This document shows positions 1-12,500 of a stretch of 64,000 nucleotides of DNA, piece by piece. Position 1 is the stretch's first letter. Each line of letters begins with the position of its first letter. Made by a program: the position numbers and the translations under genes. This DNA comes from Tribonema minus (taxonomy: Eukaryota; Sar; Xanthophyceae; Tribonematales; Tribonemataceae). The stretch covers positions 744,001-808,000 of the forward strand of contig JAFCMP010000445.1 of the NCBI GenBank assembly GCA_017506865.1, given 5' to 3'. The notes below the pieces were generated by a model. It did no database searches and was not told the DNA's origin. It worked only from the letters and a program-made list of their open reading frames with translations.

Positions 1-3000
1 CGCTGAAATCTTTTGGTAATAAAGCAAAGATGCACGCGATGGGTGCAGATTGCTTTTCCCATACACTGAGATGCAGCCAAGATCCTCACGTACTGCATAC
101 TGTCAATAAGCTTACATGGCACTGCTGCATGAGGTATCCCTTCTTTTGAGCTGAGCCAGCAGCAGCGGTGTCCGCGCCATCGCCACCTCCGCGGAGCAGA
201 TCCGCTGGTGGAGTGGTCCATGTGTGCCGCCGCCGCCTCCACGCGCTAGACATGTGCTTCTGCATGTGTGCTGCGTCTGAGAAGTCTGACCTAGGTATAG
301 TCGTCGGCAATTATTTTCCTGCCTTTTCTGCCCGGGCCCGCCCAGCACGAGCGGCAGTCCTGCGATTTCAGGACCTGCCTCAATTCATAGAGCACCCAAA
401 CAACCAACACCAAGTTTAACACACTTCCTCACAGTTGTGCGAGCTTTCGCCAAAAAAGAAAGAAAGTTCAAGTCAGAAGGAATCAAGTTGAAGTTTATGT
501 ATAATAATTTTGACGTTGGACAGACACACCTCTTTCTGCGGGGGAGGCGCCTTGTGAAAGGCAGGCGTTCAACAAGCGTAATCAATGCTGCTTTCGTTCA
601 TGTTGCTCTTGCGTCACTGCTCCCGCCGCGTGGCGGCCCATGCTGTGCGCAGGTCAGTGTGAAGGCAAGGTGCACTGCGGCAGCTGCGAGAGCTATCCAC
701 GTCAACAGTGGTCATCGCCAGGCGCCGCAGCTCTCGCAGTCCTGCGTCGTCGCAGGTGAACAGTGGCGCTGCGCGGCCCACCTGTTTGGTCCAGGAGGAT
801 CGATGTCGACTGCACGCCGTTGGAGCACCAACCCCGCCTGTAGCGATTGGATCCACCGCTGCGTTGCCGAGCCCGCTGCCCACCGTGCGGCGTGTGACGG
901 CGGGCACCCGCCGCAGCGGTGACAATCCGCGCCAAAACCAAATGTATACGGTGCATACCGTCCTGCTATCGCATGCGCTAACACATGGGCGGGGCCGCAG
1001 TATGCGACAGCACACAAATTTGTTTTGTGAGTGCTAGGCAGTCCGCCTCGCTGCGAGTCTGCGTCGCAATTTAGCGCCTACCCCTGCTGCGAGGCTGGAT
1101 CGGATTTCGGTGCCCTGTCCTGATCCACACCGCTAAAGCATCAGCGCGATCGCCAGCCAGTAGTGAATGAGCTGACAGTAATATTATAAGGCTACCAGGC
1201 ATCCGCACAACTGATGGGTGGCGGCCTGAAGCCCTGCTGTGCCATATAGGAGACATAAACTGTGACTCATGCGCCAAGCAAGCTAAAGGCCCACAGAGCA
1301 CAAAGCGCCCCCATATGGCATACGTAGCCAAGCATAGCTGCTTCTCAAATGGGGCGCTGTTTGCAAAAGATGGTACTGCATAGCGAGGAGAGCGCGCCCC
1401 CCCCATCATGTGGAGCCCCACCAGGGTCTTGGTATAGCAGCCATGGATATAGATGGCTTAATATAGTATACACTTCAAGTACTACCTACGCGCCTGCAGT
1501 ACCAGAGAATCCTGCATGCAAAGTTGACACAAACAGAAACGACTGGGATAGCACTGGCCTCTAACGATGCTGCAGTGCAACAAGCAGGTCGTGCAGTATC
1601 TGACTTGCCGCTTTGTCAGAGGCATGGCAGCGTCGCTGGTTGCATCAGACTTCGTTCCAGACAGCGCACCAGGCGAGCATAAACTTTGTCCATCACTGAT
1701 TGATTCTGGGGCTCAAGTGCAGGATTAAGCGGTAATCCCGCTGGCAGCACACACTTCGTTCGTAGTTGCTGCAGCGGGCCTACAGGGAGGGTTCATTGTA
1801 TACTTCAGTATGAATAAGCTGATAATCCGATGTACCTACATACTTCCATATATATTGCAACAGCATGCTTAGTGGGTACACATGAATGGCAGGTATACCC
1901 ACACATCAATGCACCACGCTTCAAACGGCAGCTTACAGGCCCCATTTGGTCCCACTCTCTATATGCATTGCGGCTTCTGGCAGGTCGGTTCCAGCTTCGT
2001 GCGGTACAGTAATGTGTGAGAATCAAGTCCGCGCGGCAGCGGCGTGCCCCATGAGGCGATCATGCATGCATACGCAAGACTTGAAAGTGACTGCAACAGG
2101 GCACCTTGCGAGTGGCAGGCAGGTGCTTCATTGCCATACATTGCACGGGGGCAGAGTGACAGCAGAAAAGGCACTTTGCAAATGGCAGACAGGCATATCA
2201 TTGTCACAGCACAGGGGCAAGCACGGGGGCAAGAGACTGCAGAACGGGCACCTGCCTGCTGGCAGACAGGCATTGCCACAGCAAAAGACTGCAGAAAGGG
2301 CACCTTGCAAATGGCAGACAGGCTCTTCATTGCCATAGCACGGGGCCAACTTTACGCGTCGCCGAAACGTCGCGGCCAAGGTACCTGAGCAAACTGACGC
2401 AAAGTCGAAAGACCCTACCCCCCGACCCCCCCTCGCGCGCCCCGCCGTATAATACACATATCGCCTGTGCAGAGGGGCAAACGGCGCGCAAGGCGACCAC
2501 AACGGCACAACAGCGGCGGCGCGGCGGCCGCGATTCGCGCACCGCCCGCTGCCGTCGCCACCAACTACAGAGCAGAAATCACACGGGAAACTCAAAGCAC
2601 GCGCGCACGCGCAAGGCGACGAGATAGGCTCCGACGACGCGGCACCAGCGCTTCACACACACCTTGCTGAGCATTGCTGGTGCACTTGTGGCGGCGGCAG
2701 GGCAGCCTCGGCCATGCCCCCCCCATGGTGACAGCGGCGGCGGCGAGGGTGTGAGGGGGGGGGTACATTCTCAGCCAGCGGTGCATGAGGCTACAGCCGG
2801 TGTGTGACAGAGACTGTCATCGTGGGGGGAAACCAATGGCACAGCTAGCGGTGGCGGCGGTGGCGCCGCAAACGGGCGGTTGCTGAGCAGTGCTGCAGTG
2901 GTGACAGCGCAGCGCGCCAGTCTATATAGGTACTCTTTTGCCCCTTTCCCCCCTGGGCAGTCGAGTTACACCGCAACAGAGCGAAGCCCGCGGGCGGCCT

Positions 3001-3566
3001 TGGAGGCCCCGAGCAGCTTCCTGCTGAACACTGCCCATGGCATGAAGCAGCGATTGTTGACTTCTCGTCAAGCACGCGTGCGTGTGCGCATGCGCTAGCA
3101 GCGCGGACCGCGGACGCGGCCGCATGCCGGACGGCGCAGGGGGCAGTACTGCAGCGGTTGAGCAGCGCGGCCTGGTGCAGGCGCGCAGAGGCAGCGCGCA
3201 GCAGCGCTCCGGCCACAGAGCGGCACTCAGCACTTGAAGCAAGCAGCAGCGCTCAGGTAGGCCTCGCGACAGCGCTCCGGCAAAGCAGCAGCAGTGCTGC
3301 CGCACACGTGCGCCTCTCCGAGAGCAGCGCTCGCCTCAGGGTCCCCACAGCGCGCCGGCAAGAGGGCACCGCGAGTCGAACGGACCTCGAAGAAGAACGC
3401 TAGCAGCCCGTCGCGCGCGCTGGGCACGCAGCGCACGGCCGCCGCCCCTGCGGCGCGTGAGGGCGTTGAAGGACTCTACCGCCGCCAGCGCTCAGCAGAG
3501 GCCGTTGTCACAGCGCTCCGCAGTGCAGCGGCGACCTCGACGAGAGCGCGCAGCGGGGCTCGCGCG
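1..3566. other. 5' flank without a supported gene
   Basis: I find no exon chain with conserved peptides here. The stretch has several weak direct repeats. Near 2090-2340 a CAAATGGCAGACAGGC-type word recurs about every 60-100 bases beside 'GCAGAAAGGGCACC'-like words. From about 3100 to 3530 the DNA is GC-rich with many GCAGCGCTC-type words. Open frames here are short, overlapping and low in complexity on both strands, as expected from GC-rich non-coding DNA. The region lies downstream of the ST1 stop codon, so it should hold the ST1 3' UTR and polyadenylation site, but I see no decisive signal. Confidence 0.5.
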
Positions 3567-6500
3567 TCAGGCCTCAAAGTACTCTGCGGCGGCGTCGAGC
3601 TTGGAGTGCGGGTACATGAACTTGAAGACGTCCGCGCAGCCCTCCTCCACCGCGCGCACCTCCTGCTTGGTCAGCGCCTTGCGCCACTTGTTCATCTGCG
3701 CGGCAAAGTCGCGCGGCCGCGTGTCGTACTGGCCTTCCTCTGCTCACGTGAGCGCGGGAGCGAGCAAGCGAGCAGGGAAGGCGACACATGCGTGTGAGGC
3801 GAGCGTCTGGTCTCGCGATGATGCAATACTATTTCACCACGACGCTGGTCATTTCGGCGTGTGCGAACGCGGCGCCCGGCCGCCAGCTGTAGTATAGGAT
3901 GATTGTTCTGCAACGCGTGAGCCTTGAGAGCATCAGGCCGTGAAAGTGTATTTGACACGAGCTCACTGTGTGACAGTAAATGCGACCAGCCGTGTTTCCA
4001 TCTGCAGCGAGAGAGAGTGATGATGTCTGCTGAGCACTGCTGTTTGATTGCAGCACCCTCTGCTTACTTCAGAACAGTTGGTGTCATACTTGACAAGGTA
4101 TCGCGTGCTCTTGCGAGCACTCACGGAGTCGGTGTTCTTGTTCACGGCCTCGCGGTCCGAGGCAAATAGCAGCAGCAGCGCTACATGTCAACACTTTGAA
4201 GTATACACTCTCGAGTAATAGTATGTATTCACTCGCGGTAGTTGTCACATACTGCATCTACATGGGCCCTAAAGTACTAGATTGACTCACGGAAGTCATC
4301 GTTCTTGTTCATGGCCTCGCGGTCTGCGGCACATAGCAATGCTACAGATACCTAAATCATAAACTCTCAAGCAGTAGTACGAAGTGTTTGTATTCACTCA
4401 CGAAATGTGTCACATAGAAGTACTGTACAAACTCACGGAAGTCGTCGTACTTATTCATGGCCTCGCGGTCCGCGGCGCACTGCGCACGCTCCTGAGCGCT
4501 GCTGTTGACGCAGCCATCTTGTTGACAGCGTCTACGTCATGAAACTCATAGAAGTATCATACACCTCAAGGTATTTGACAACACTATTTGTGTGCTCTTG
4601 CGAGAACATGATGCGAGAACTCACGAAAGTCGTTGATCTTGTTCATGGCCTCGCGGTCCGCGGCGCACCGCACGCGCTCCTGAGCGCTGCCGTTGGACGC
4701 AGCCAATTCATCCACAGCCTCTACGCATGTCAAAACATGTTATATCACACTCCACAAGGTACTTGTATGCCCTTGCGAGACCTCCATGTCAGAACAGTTA
4801 AAATTATGTACTCTTGTGAGAACTTACGGAAGTCGTCGTTCTTGTTCATGGCCTCGCGGTCCGCGGCGCACTGCGCGCGCTCCTGAGCGCTGCCGCTCGC
4901 GCAGCCGTCGTACACGCGCGCCTCGCGCAGCACCGCGTCCGGCACGGGCGCGCCGATGCGCGCGTAGACCATGGTCGCGCGCTCCACCGCATCGCCTGCA
5001 GAGAAGAAGGGGTAACATGTGTGCAGACTTCGAACCTGAATCAAATGCAACACGCGGGGAGTGTAGTTCAAGTTGACGCTCTTCGATGCGCGGCTCATGC
5101 GTAGACCGTGGTCACGCGCTCCTCCGCGTCGCCTGCGGAACAGGGTGGTGTGTGGGGGTGTGTGCAGACAAACTTCAGGTGGTTGCCACACATGCAGGGT
5201 TGCAGGTGAAACTGATGCATAGGTGGAGCGGTGAAGCGCGCGCAGACCGTGGTCGCGCGCTCCTCCGCGTCGCCTGCAGAAAAACAGGGGATGTACAGAC
5301 CGCAAATTAGAAATTGATGCCACACGAGGCAGTGTGGTGAAAAATTGATGCATTTGTGGAGCGGTGGTGCGCGCGTTGACCATGGTCGCGCGCTCCGCCA
5401 CGTCGCCTGCAGCGCTTGCGGGCGGGAGAGGGGTGCTTTCGCGCGCAGCCACTGCATTTCAACCAATTTTTAACAAGTACACGCGGGTGCACACTTTCAA
5501 GTACACATACCCGCCAGGTCCTTGCAGCGCAGCGGCAGGTACTCGCTGCGCCCCCCGCGCCTTACGCCATGCCGACATATATGTAATGCATACACTTCAA
5601 GTACTCACTCAAAAGTATACAGTAGGTATGACAAGTACGCTGCCACAGTACACACCCGCCAGGTCCTCGTAGCGCAGCAGCCGATACTCGCTGCACGCCC
5701 CGCGCCCGCACACGCATCCGTTATCATGCTGTCGCACATACGCTACTTTGTGCTTCGACGATACTTATGCACGAAAGGTGCACTTCCAAGTACTCAAAGC
5801 ATACAGTAGACCAATAATGCCAAGGTATATGTACCCGCCAGGTCCTCGTAGCGCAGCAGCAGGTACTCGCTGCAGTAAGTACCTTCAAAAGGCATACATA
5901 CATGGAAACGAATAAACAAATTGTAGAGCTCTAGGTGACCAGGTGTGGTTAGCCATCAAATCAAATGCCTTCTACCAATACATACCCGCTAGGTCCTCGT
6001 AGCGCAGCAGCAGGTACTCGCTGCGCCCCGCGCCCGCGGATGCGTCGATCATCATGTCGTCGCACATGGTCTTGGCCCACGGCAGCGTCGCCTCATACGA
6101 GTGCGTCATCGGGTGCAGCCAGCCGACGCTGCGGGCGGGCGGGGCGCAGCACGGCAGCAGCGCGCTCTGTGCGTCAGCGCTCAGCATCTGTTCACATGTG
6201 AAGGCGCTGCTAGGAACAGTGGCAGAGTCGCCTCGTACGAGTGCGTCATGGGGTGCAGCCAGCCGACGCTGCGGGGGGGGACAGGGGGGCGGGCAGGCGC
6301 AGCGCGCACAGAATTGCTCAGCAACTGCTTATAAACAGGCACCGCTCCAAGAGCAGCTTGGGGGTCAAATGCCACATGAAAGTCGCTGGCGCGCGGCGGG
6401 GAGGTGCCATGGGGGGGGGGGGGGGGGGACAGCTACTGAACTCTGCGCGGATGACTCACCCAGGTTCCATGTGGGCATGTCAGGCTAATAAGTGAATGCT

Positions 6501-9500
6501 GTTGATTGTGACCTGAAGCGGTGCGTCAGCGCTCAGCACCTGTACATGTTAGGGCGCTGCTCCACATCAGGGTGCTGCCGCCGCCGCCGCAGCAGCAGCA
6601 GCAAGAGGGTCACTGGCCGCGTGGAAGTGGTTCGCTTACGGCAGCAGTGTGTTGCGGGTGGGCGCCGTTGGATATTCTTAAAAGCAGGCCTGCACCGCGT
6701 TGCTCCGCCATGCGTGTTCTGATTCTGTGCAGTACCGTCGCGCGGCGATGCGGCGCCAGTCAGCGCATGCGTGTCTGGCACCGCCTGCCGCGTCAGCAGC
6801 GCTGCCCACATTTCGATGCAGCAGCCCGTAATTTCGGCACACTAATTCTGACCCTAGCCCAATGCGTTGTCGCTGCCTGACAGGCGTTCTCGCGCGGGTC
6901 ATCAGGGCGCTGCCGCCTTGCGCCGCCGCCTGCAGGCGCACTAAAGTCTCACCTACTTCGATTGGTTTTCATTCAATATGCAGCATCAACCAATAAGGTT
7001 GCCCGCTGCAGTGTCAGCCTCCGCAGCAGCAGCAGCGCACACAGAAAACATTCAGATACCCGAGCAGTAGCAATGCGTACACATGCGGTGCGGGGCCAGC
7101 AAAGGCGTCAAGGCAGCAGCGCTCATTGCTGATGTGCGCCGCGACGCCAGCGCCGCGCGCGGGTCACTCACGCAAGAGGCGGATCACTTGTTGAGCCGTG
7201 CACACACCCGCATCTTATTAACACATAAATGAAGACACAGTCGCTGAGCAGCGCTCACCTCCACCGCGACGCCAGCACCGCGCGCGGGTCGCGCACAAGG
7301 TGAATCACGAGATCCAGCTTGACGCCGAGCGCGTCCGATACCTCAAACAGCTCGCCCAGGCGCCCCGTCATGCGTATCTGCAGCGCCGTGGCGGGGTCAA
7401 CGTTAAAGGTGTTCTCGTTGTGTGCACGGGAATAGAGTATGTTGCAAAGTAGTTAACTCGCAAAGTAGTGAACGCGCTGTGTTCCCGTTGTGTGCATGGG
7501 ACTATGGTTTGTTGCGAAGCAGTGAATGCGTTGCCGCACGAAGGGGGCAAGAGCATTCACTTGTGCGGCAAACAGAGGGCGTCGTTGTGGCATTGTTCAA
7601 TTGGTTTTGTGGTTTGGATGCGACGAAGATAAAAACGCTGTTGTATGAGTAGAATGTAGGTGCTCGCACGGGAAACAATGGCGCAGTTGCGACATGCCAC
7701 AACGACTTGCAGTTGTCATATGCATGCGTCTATCAAGTAATGCAAGGAAGCAGCGGATTCAAGCGCTGAATGGCCAGCGAAGGTGTTCGGTCCGGTAAAC
7801 TGGCAATAGCCGACCAGAAACAGGAAGTCGATTTCGGTTCGCTAGGGCCACCAGTGTTGAACTGCAGTTCGTAGACTACGGTGCGGCGTTACCGCACCAA
7901 ACTCACACCGGATAGTAACAGATGCTTCTGTTTATAGGAGCCACTAAAAGTGGGGAATCGCCTTCCTCCCACCGACCGGTCCCTGCTCCCCAAGCAACTT
8001 TGTGTACGTGCTCTTAACCTTGACTCATAATTTATTTTTTGCTCTTTGTCCGGAAGCATGAAGGAACCATAGGCACTTGCAGGCCCGCACAAAGAGGTTC
8101 AATGGCATAAGGGAAAAAGTGAGTTCTCTCAAGTGAGTTCGCTTAAAGGAGCATCACACCTCCTCGCATTCGCTGCCGCATGCAGCGCGCCTCAGCTGCC
8201 TACATTGCATTCTGATCTGCATGCTACAAGTTCGTTCATTGCAACTTAACGCAAGCGCAATGGATTGCATGCTCAACTCAATTCAGCGACCTCAAGCCCA
8301 ACGGATTTGAATCTCATTGTAGGGGCCCATGTTGGCACCATCACCCGCCACTGCCCCATGGCAAGGTGCACACTGGGCCCGCTCTCTGCGCTCACAACAT
8401 CCTGCTGCTGGTACTGCGTCAATGCTACACTACTGCTACAAGGCTGTGGTTTGCGCTTCACATGCTATGAGCTCTGTACAGTAAACCAGCTTGAAGTGCC
8501 GAAGCAGGTCATCAACTGGAGCTACAAAGAGAGCTTTTGCAGTCATTCTTGCGTGTTCTGAAGCGAATACTCCAGCAGGACAGCTGCCGCACCACCAGCA
8601 CTTCAACCATTGTCAGCTTGAGAGATATGAGCTGCGCCCCAGGTTGTAGTGTGCTTCTGCAACTGGGGCTGAACTCAAAGTTCAAGTTGAACTGTTCTTG
8701 AGAAGTAGCTGCCTCCGCACCCTTCCAGGCACTTCAACAAAGCGTGTGTGTGCTTCAACTTTGAAGACAAAATGTCACCAAGACATACACTCGCCTCTTC
8801 GCGGCCACCCCCATTTTCCCCCCGCACTCCTTCAGGTGCGCCGCGAGCTCCAGCGCTCGGCACTTCAACAAGTGCGTGTACTTCAAGTGTAAAGAATTTC
8901 CCCCCGCACTCCTTCAGGTGCGTCGCGAGCTCCAGCGCTCGGCACTTCAATAAGTGTGTGTACTTCAAGTTTGAAGAAGCAGATACATGCTCACCCCTTT
9001 CGCCGTGAAGACACATCTCACCAATCTTGTATACATATATGCTCACCTCTTTCGCGGCCACCCCCACCTTCCCCCCGCACTCCTTCAGGTGCGTCGCGAG
9101 CTCGAGCGCGAGCGGCCGGCTCTGGTCGTCCTTGCTCGCCTTGCGCGGCAGCTTGGTCCAGTCCGCGCCCGCATCGAACAGCCCCGACGCCTTGGCGAAC
9201 GCCGCCGCGCCCGTAGTGAACGAGCTCCGCAGGCGCGTCCCTATCCACGGCAGCTTCTCGTGGGGCTCCGGCGCAACCGCCTCCGCCTCGCGCAGCAGCA
9301 GCTCCAGGGGGCGCTGCGTGTGCTTGCAGTCGACGACCTGCGCGCGCGGGGGTAGGTTATATGGAGGCACGCGGGGTAGGTATGCTGGCACGTGGGGTAT
9401 GTATGGAGGTATGTGGGGTATGTGTACTGTTGCGGCGCCACGGCTTCCGCCTCGCGCAGCAGCAGCTCCAGCGGGCGCTGCGTGTGCTTGCAGTCGACGA

Positions 9501-12500
9501 CCTGCGCGCGCGGGGGTAGGTTATATGGAGGCACGTAGGGTATGAATGGAGGCACACAGGGTAGGTATGGGGCACGAGGAGTACGTATGGAGGCACGTGG
9601 GGTATGTACCAACGGCCTCCACCTCGCGCAGCAGCAGCTGCAGCGGGCGCTGCGTGTGCTTGCAGTCGACGACCTGCGCGCGGGGGGGTAGGTATGGAGG
9701 CACACGGGGTAGGTATGGAGGCACGCGGGGCACGCATGGAGGCACGCGGGGGACGCATGTAAGCAGCGCGGCCGCGGTTGGAGTCCGTGACTTCACCGCC
9801 CGGCGTTGGCGCCGGCGCTGCAGCGTGTGCATGCGCGCGCGTCGCTCAGCAGTAGGGTACGGGTGGACGCAGCTCCAGCAGTGCCGCCGCGTTTCGCCGC
9901 GGATCACGGGAGCGGGCAGTGCGCGCAGCAGCAAACGGGCAGCCCAAACTGTCCCCTACGCATATGCATGCAAACACCAGCCTACAAAGCTCAAGTGCGT
10001 GGAAGTGTGCATGCCCTGTGTACGGTGAGCACACATCTACTTCAAGGTTGAAGCATGCAGAAAAACACGCTAGAGTCGAGAACGCTCTCACCTCCAGCAG
10101 CCCCGCCGCATTTGAAGCACACATACGATTGAACACCGGGTCTACTTCAGCGTAGCGGTGCATAAACACACGTCTGACCTGAAAGTTGAAGTATGCGGAA
10201 GTTCTGCACGTCACAACAGCGCGCGCGCCCTCACCTCCAGCAGCGCCGCCGCGTTCGCCGCGGAGCACATGTGAACTTAAATCTACTTCAAAGTTGAAGT
10301 ATACAGAAGTTGACATGCCATGACCGCGCGCGCGCCCTCACCTCCAGCAGCGCCTGCCGCATGTAAAGCCGCAAATGTGAATACACTGGTCACACCGGTC
10401 TACCTCAAAGTTGAAGTATGTGGAAGTTCTGCATGCCATGACCGAGCGCGCCCTCACCTCCAGCAGCGCCGCCGCGTTTGCCGCGGAGCACATGAACGGG
10501 TAGTGCGCGGAGCAGCGCACGGGCAGATTCGGGTGGTCGCCATACGTCTCCACCTCGTGCCTCTTGCCGTCCTCTAGCGGCGGCCACGTGAACCGCAGCG
10601 GCCTGCGCGTGTGTACAACAGAAGGGTGTGGGTATCACACAGAGCGCACGTTCACTGTGTGGCACTGCAGCACCGTCCTTTACCAGCGGGCGGCCTTGTG
10701 AAGCGCAGCGGCCTGCGCGTGTGTACATACGGTATGCGGCATCAGAAGGTAGGTATGGGTATGAGTATGCATACGCCATACGTCTCCACCTCATGCTTCT
10801 TGCCGTCCCCCAGCGGCGGCCACGTAAACCGCAGCGGCCTGCTTGTACATGGGAACGAATTCAACAGATCGTAGGGCTCCAGGTGACAAGGTGTGGTTAG
10901 CCACAAGTGCCTCCACCGGTACGGGGCATGAGAAGGGTATGGGTATTGCACAAGTCATACATACAGAATGTGGCAGCGCTTCTTGCCGTCCTCCAGCGGC
11001 GGCCACGTAAACCGCAGCGGCCTGCGCCTATGTACATACGGTATGGGGCATACGAAGGGTAGGTATGGGTATTGCACATGTTATACATACAGTATGTGGC
11101 AGCGCTTCTTGCCATCCTCCAGCGGCGTAAGCGCAGCGCCCTGCGCGCATGTACTACATTCGGTACGGGGCATCAGAAGGTTGGATGTGTACACGGATGT
11201 GGCATAGCAGGCGTCCTTTTTGCCGGTCTCCTGCGGCGCCGCGTGAACCGCAGCGGCCTGCGCGTACATGCGGTACGCGGCATCAGGAGGCAGGTTGGGC
11301 ATCACACAATGCATACGGTGTTGTGGCATTCGTAGGCGTACTTCAAGTATGGGACTGTGCACGGCAGGCACTCCTGCTCCTGCAGCAGAGGCTGCCATGC
11401 CATTGTGCGACACCGTGCGACGAGTGATCAATGAGAGCATCATCCAGTGCGCAGCGGCAGATGAAAGACTCGAGCGCAGGAGCTCCGTCAGCACTGCAGA
11501 GCACTGCCGCGGCGCAGGCACATGTACACACCGCCACCGCCACTCCATTGTAACAAGAATCTTGCTCCACTGCCTCGACGAGCGCACTGCGGAGCACTGC
11601 TGCCGCACATTATCACACACAAACACATACCGCCACTCCACTCACTCGCAAGAGTACGCCCACTCCGGCGCCTCTAATAGCGTCCCCACCAGCGTGAGAG
11701 ACGCTGAGCGAACTGCGGAGCACTGCCGCAGTGCGTGCATACATACATACGCTGCCGCTCACTCATAGCAGTACGCCCACTCCAGCTTTTGAATAGTGTC
11801 CCCACCAGCGTGAGAGCCTCTGAGCGAACTGCGGAGCACTGTTGCTGTGCGTGCATACATACATACGCTGCTACTCACTCGTAGAAGTACGCCCACTCCA
11901 ACGCCCCCAAACAGTGTCATCGTGAGACTCTGACATCAGTGCGGAGCATGCATGCATACATGCATACTCACCACTCACTCGTGAAATTACTGCGGAGCAC
12001 TGCCGCAGCATGCATACATACATACTCACTCGTAAAAGCATGCCCACGCCTCAAACAGCGTCGTCGTGAGACTCTGACATCAGTGCGGAGCTCTGCCGCT
12101 GTGAATGCACACCTACATGTATACATACACAAGCCTGCCACTCACTCATAGAAGTACGCCCACTCCGGCGCCTTGAACAGCGTCCCCACCAGCGTGCTGC
12201 CGCTGCGCCCCTCGCCCGAGATGATGACGTGCTTAAGCGCTGCCGAGCCGCCGCCCGCAGCAGTGCTCGGCGCCGCGCCCGTCGCATTGCTCAATGGCCC
12301 CGCGGCATGAGGCGCTGCGCGTGTGCATTTACACAAAGCACACACGCAAAAGTCTAACAGAGGTGAGTGGCGTGAGGGTGCAATTTATGTTTGTGAGTGA
12401 ATCGCTGAAGCGTGCTTGGTGGTGCGTCCGTCGTGGTCCCTGATGGCCCACGGGCGCGAGGCGCTGCGCACATACTTCGGAATGTATGCGGCGATGCACG

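Noticed and set aside
10458..11275. Tandem whole-exon duplication of ST1 exon 3 (mutually exclusive exons)
   Set aside because: No copy is a complete exon. Upstream copies have only the 5' part and downstream copies only the 3' part.
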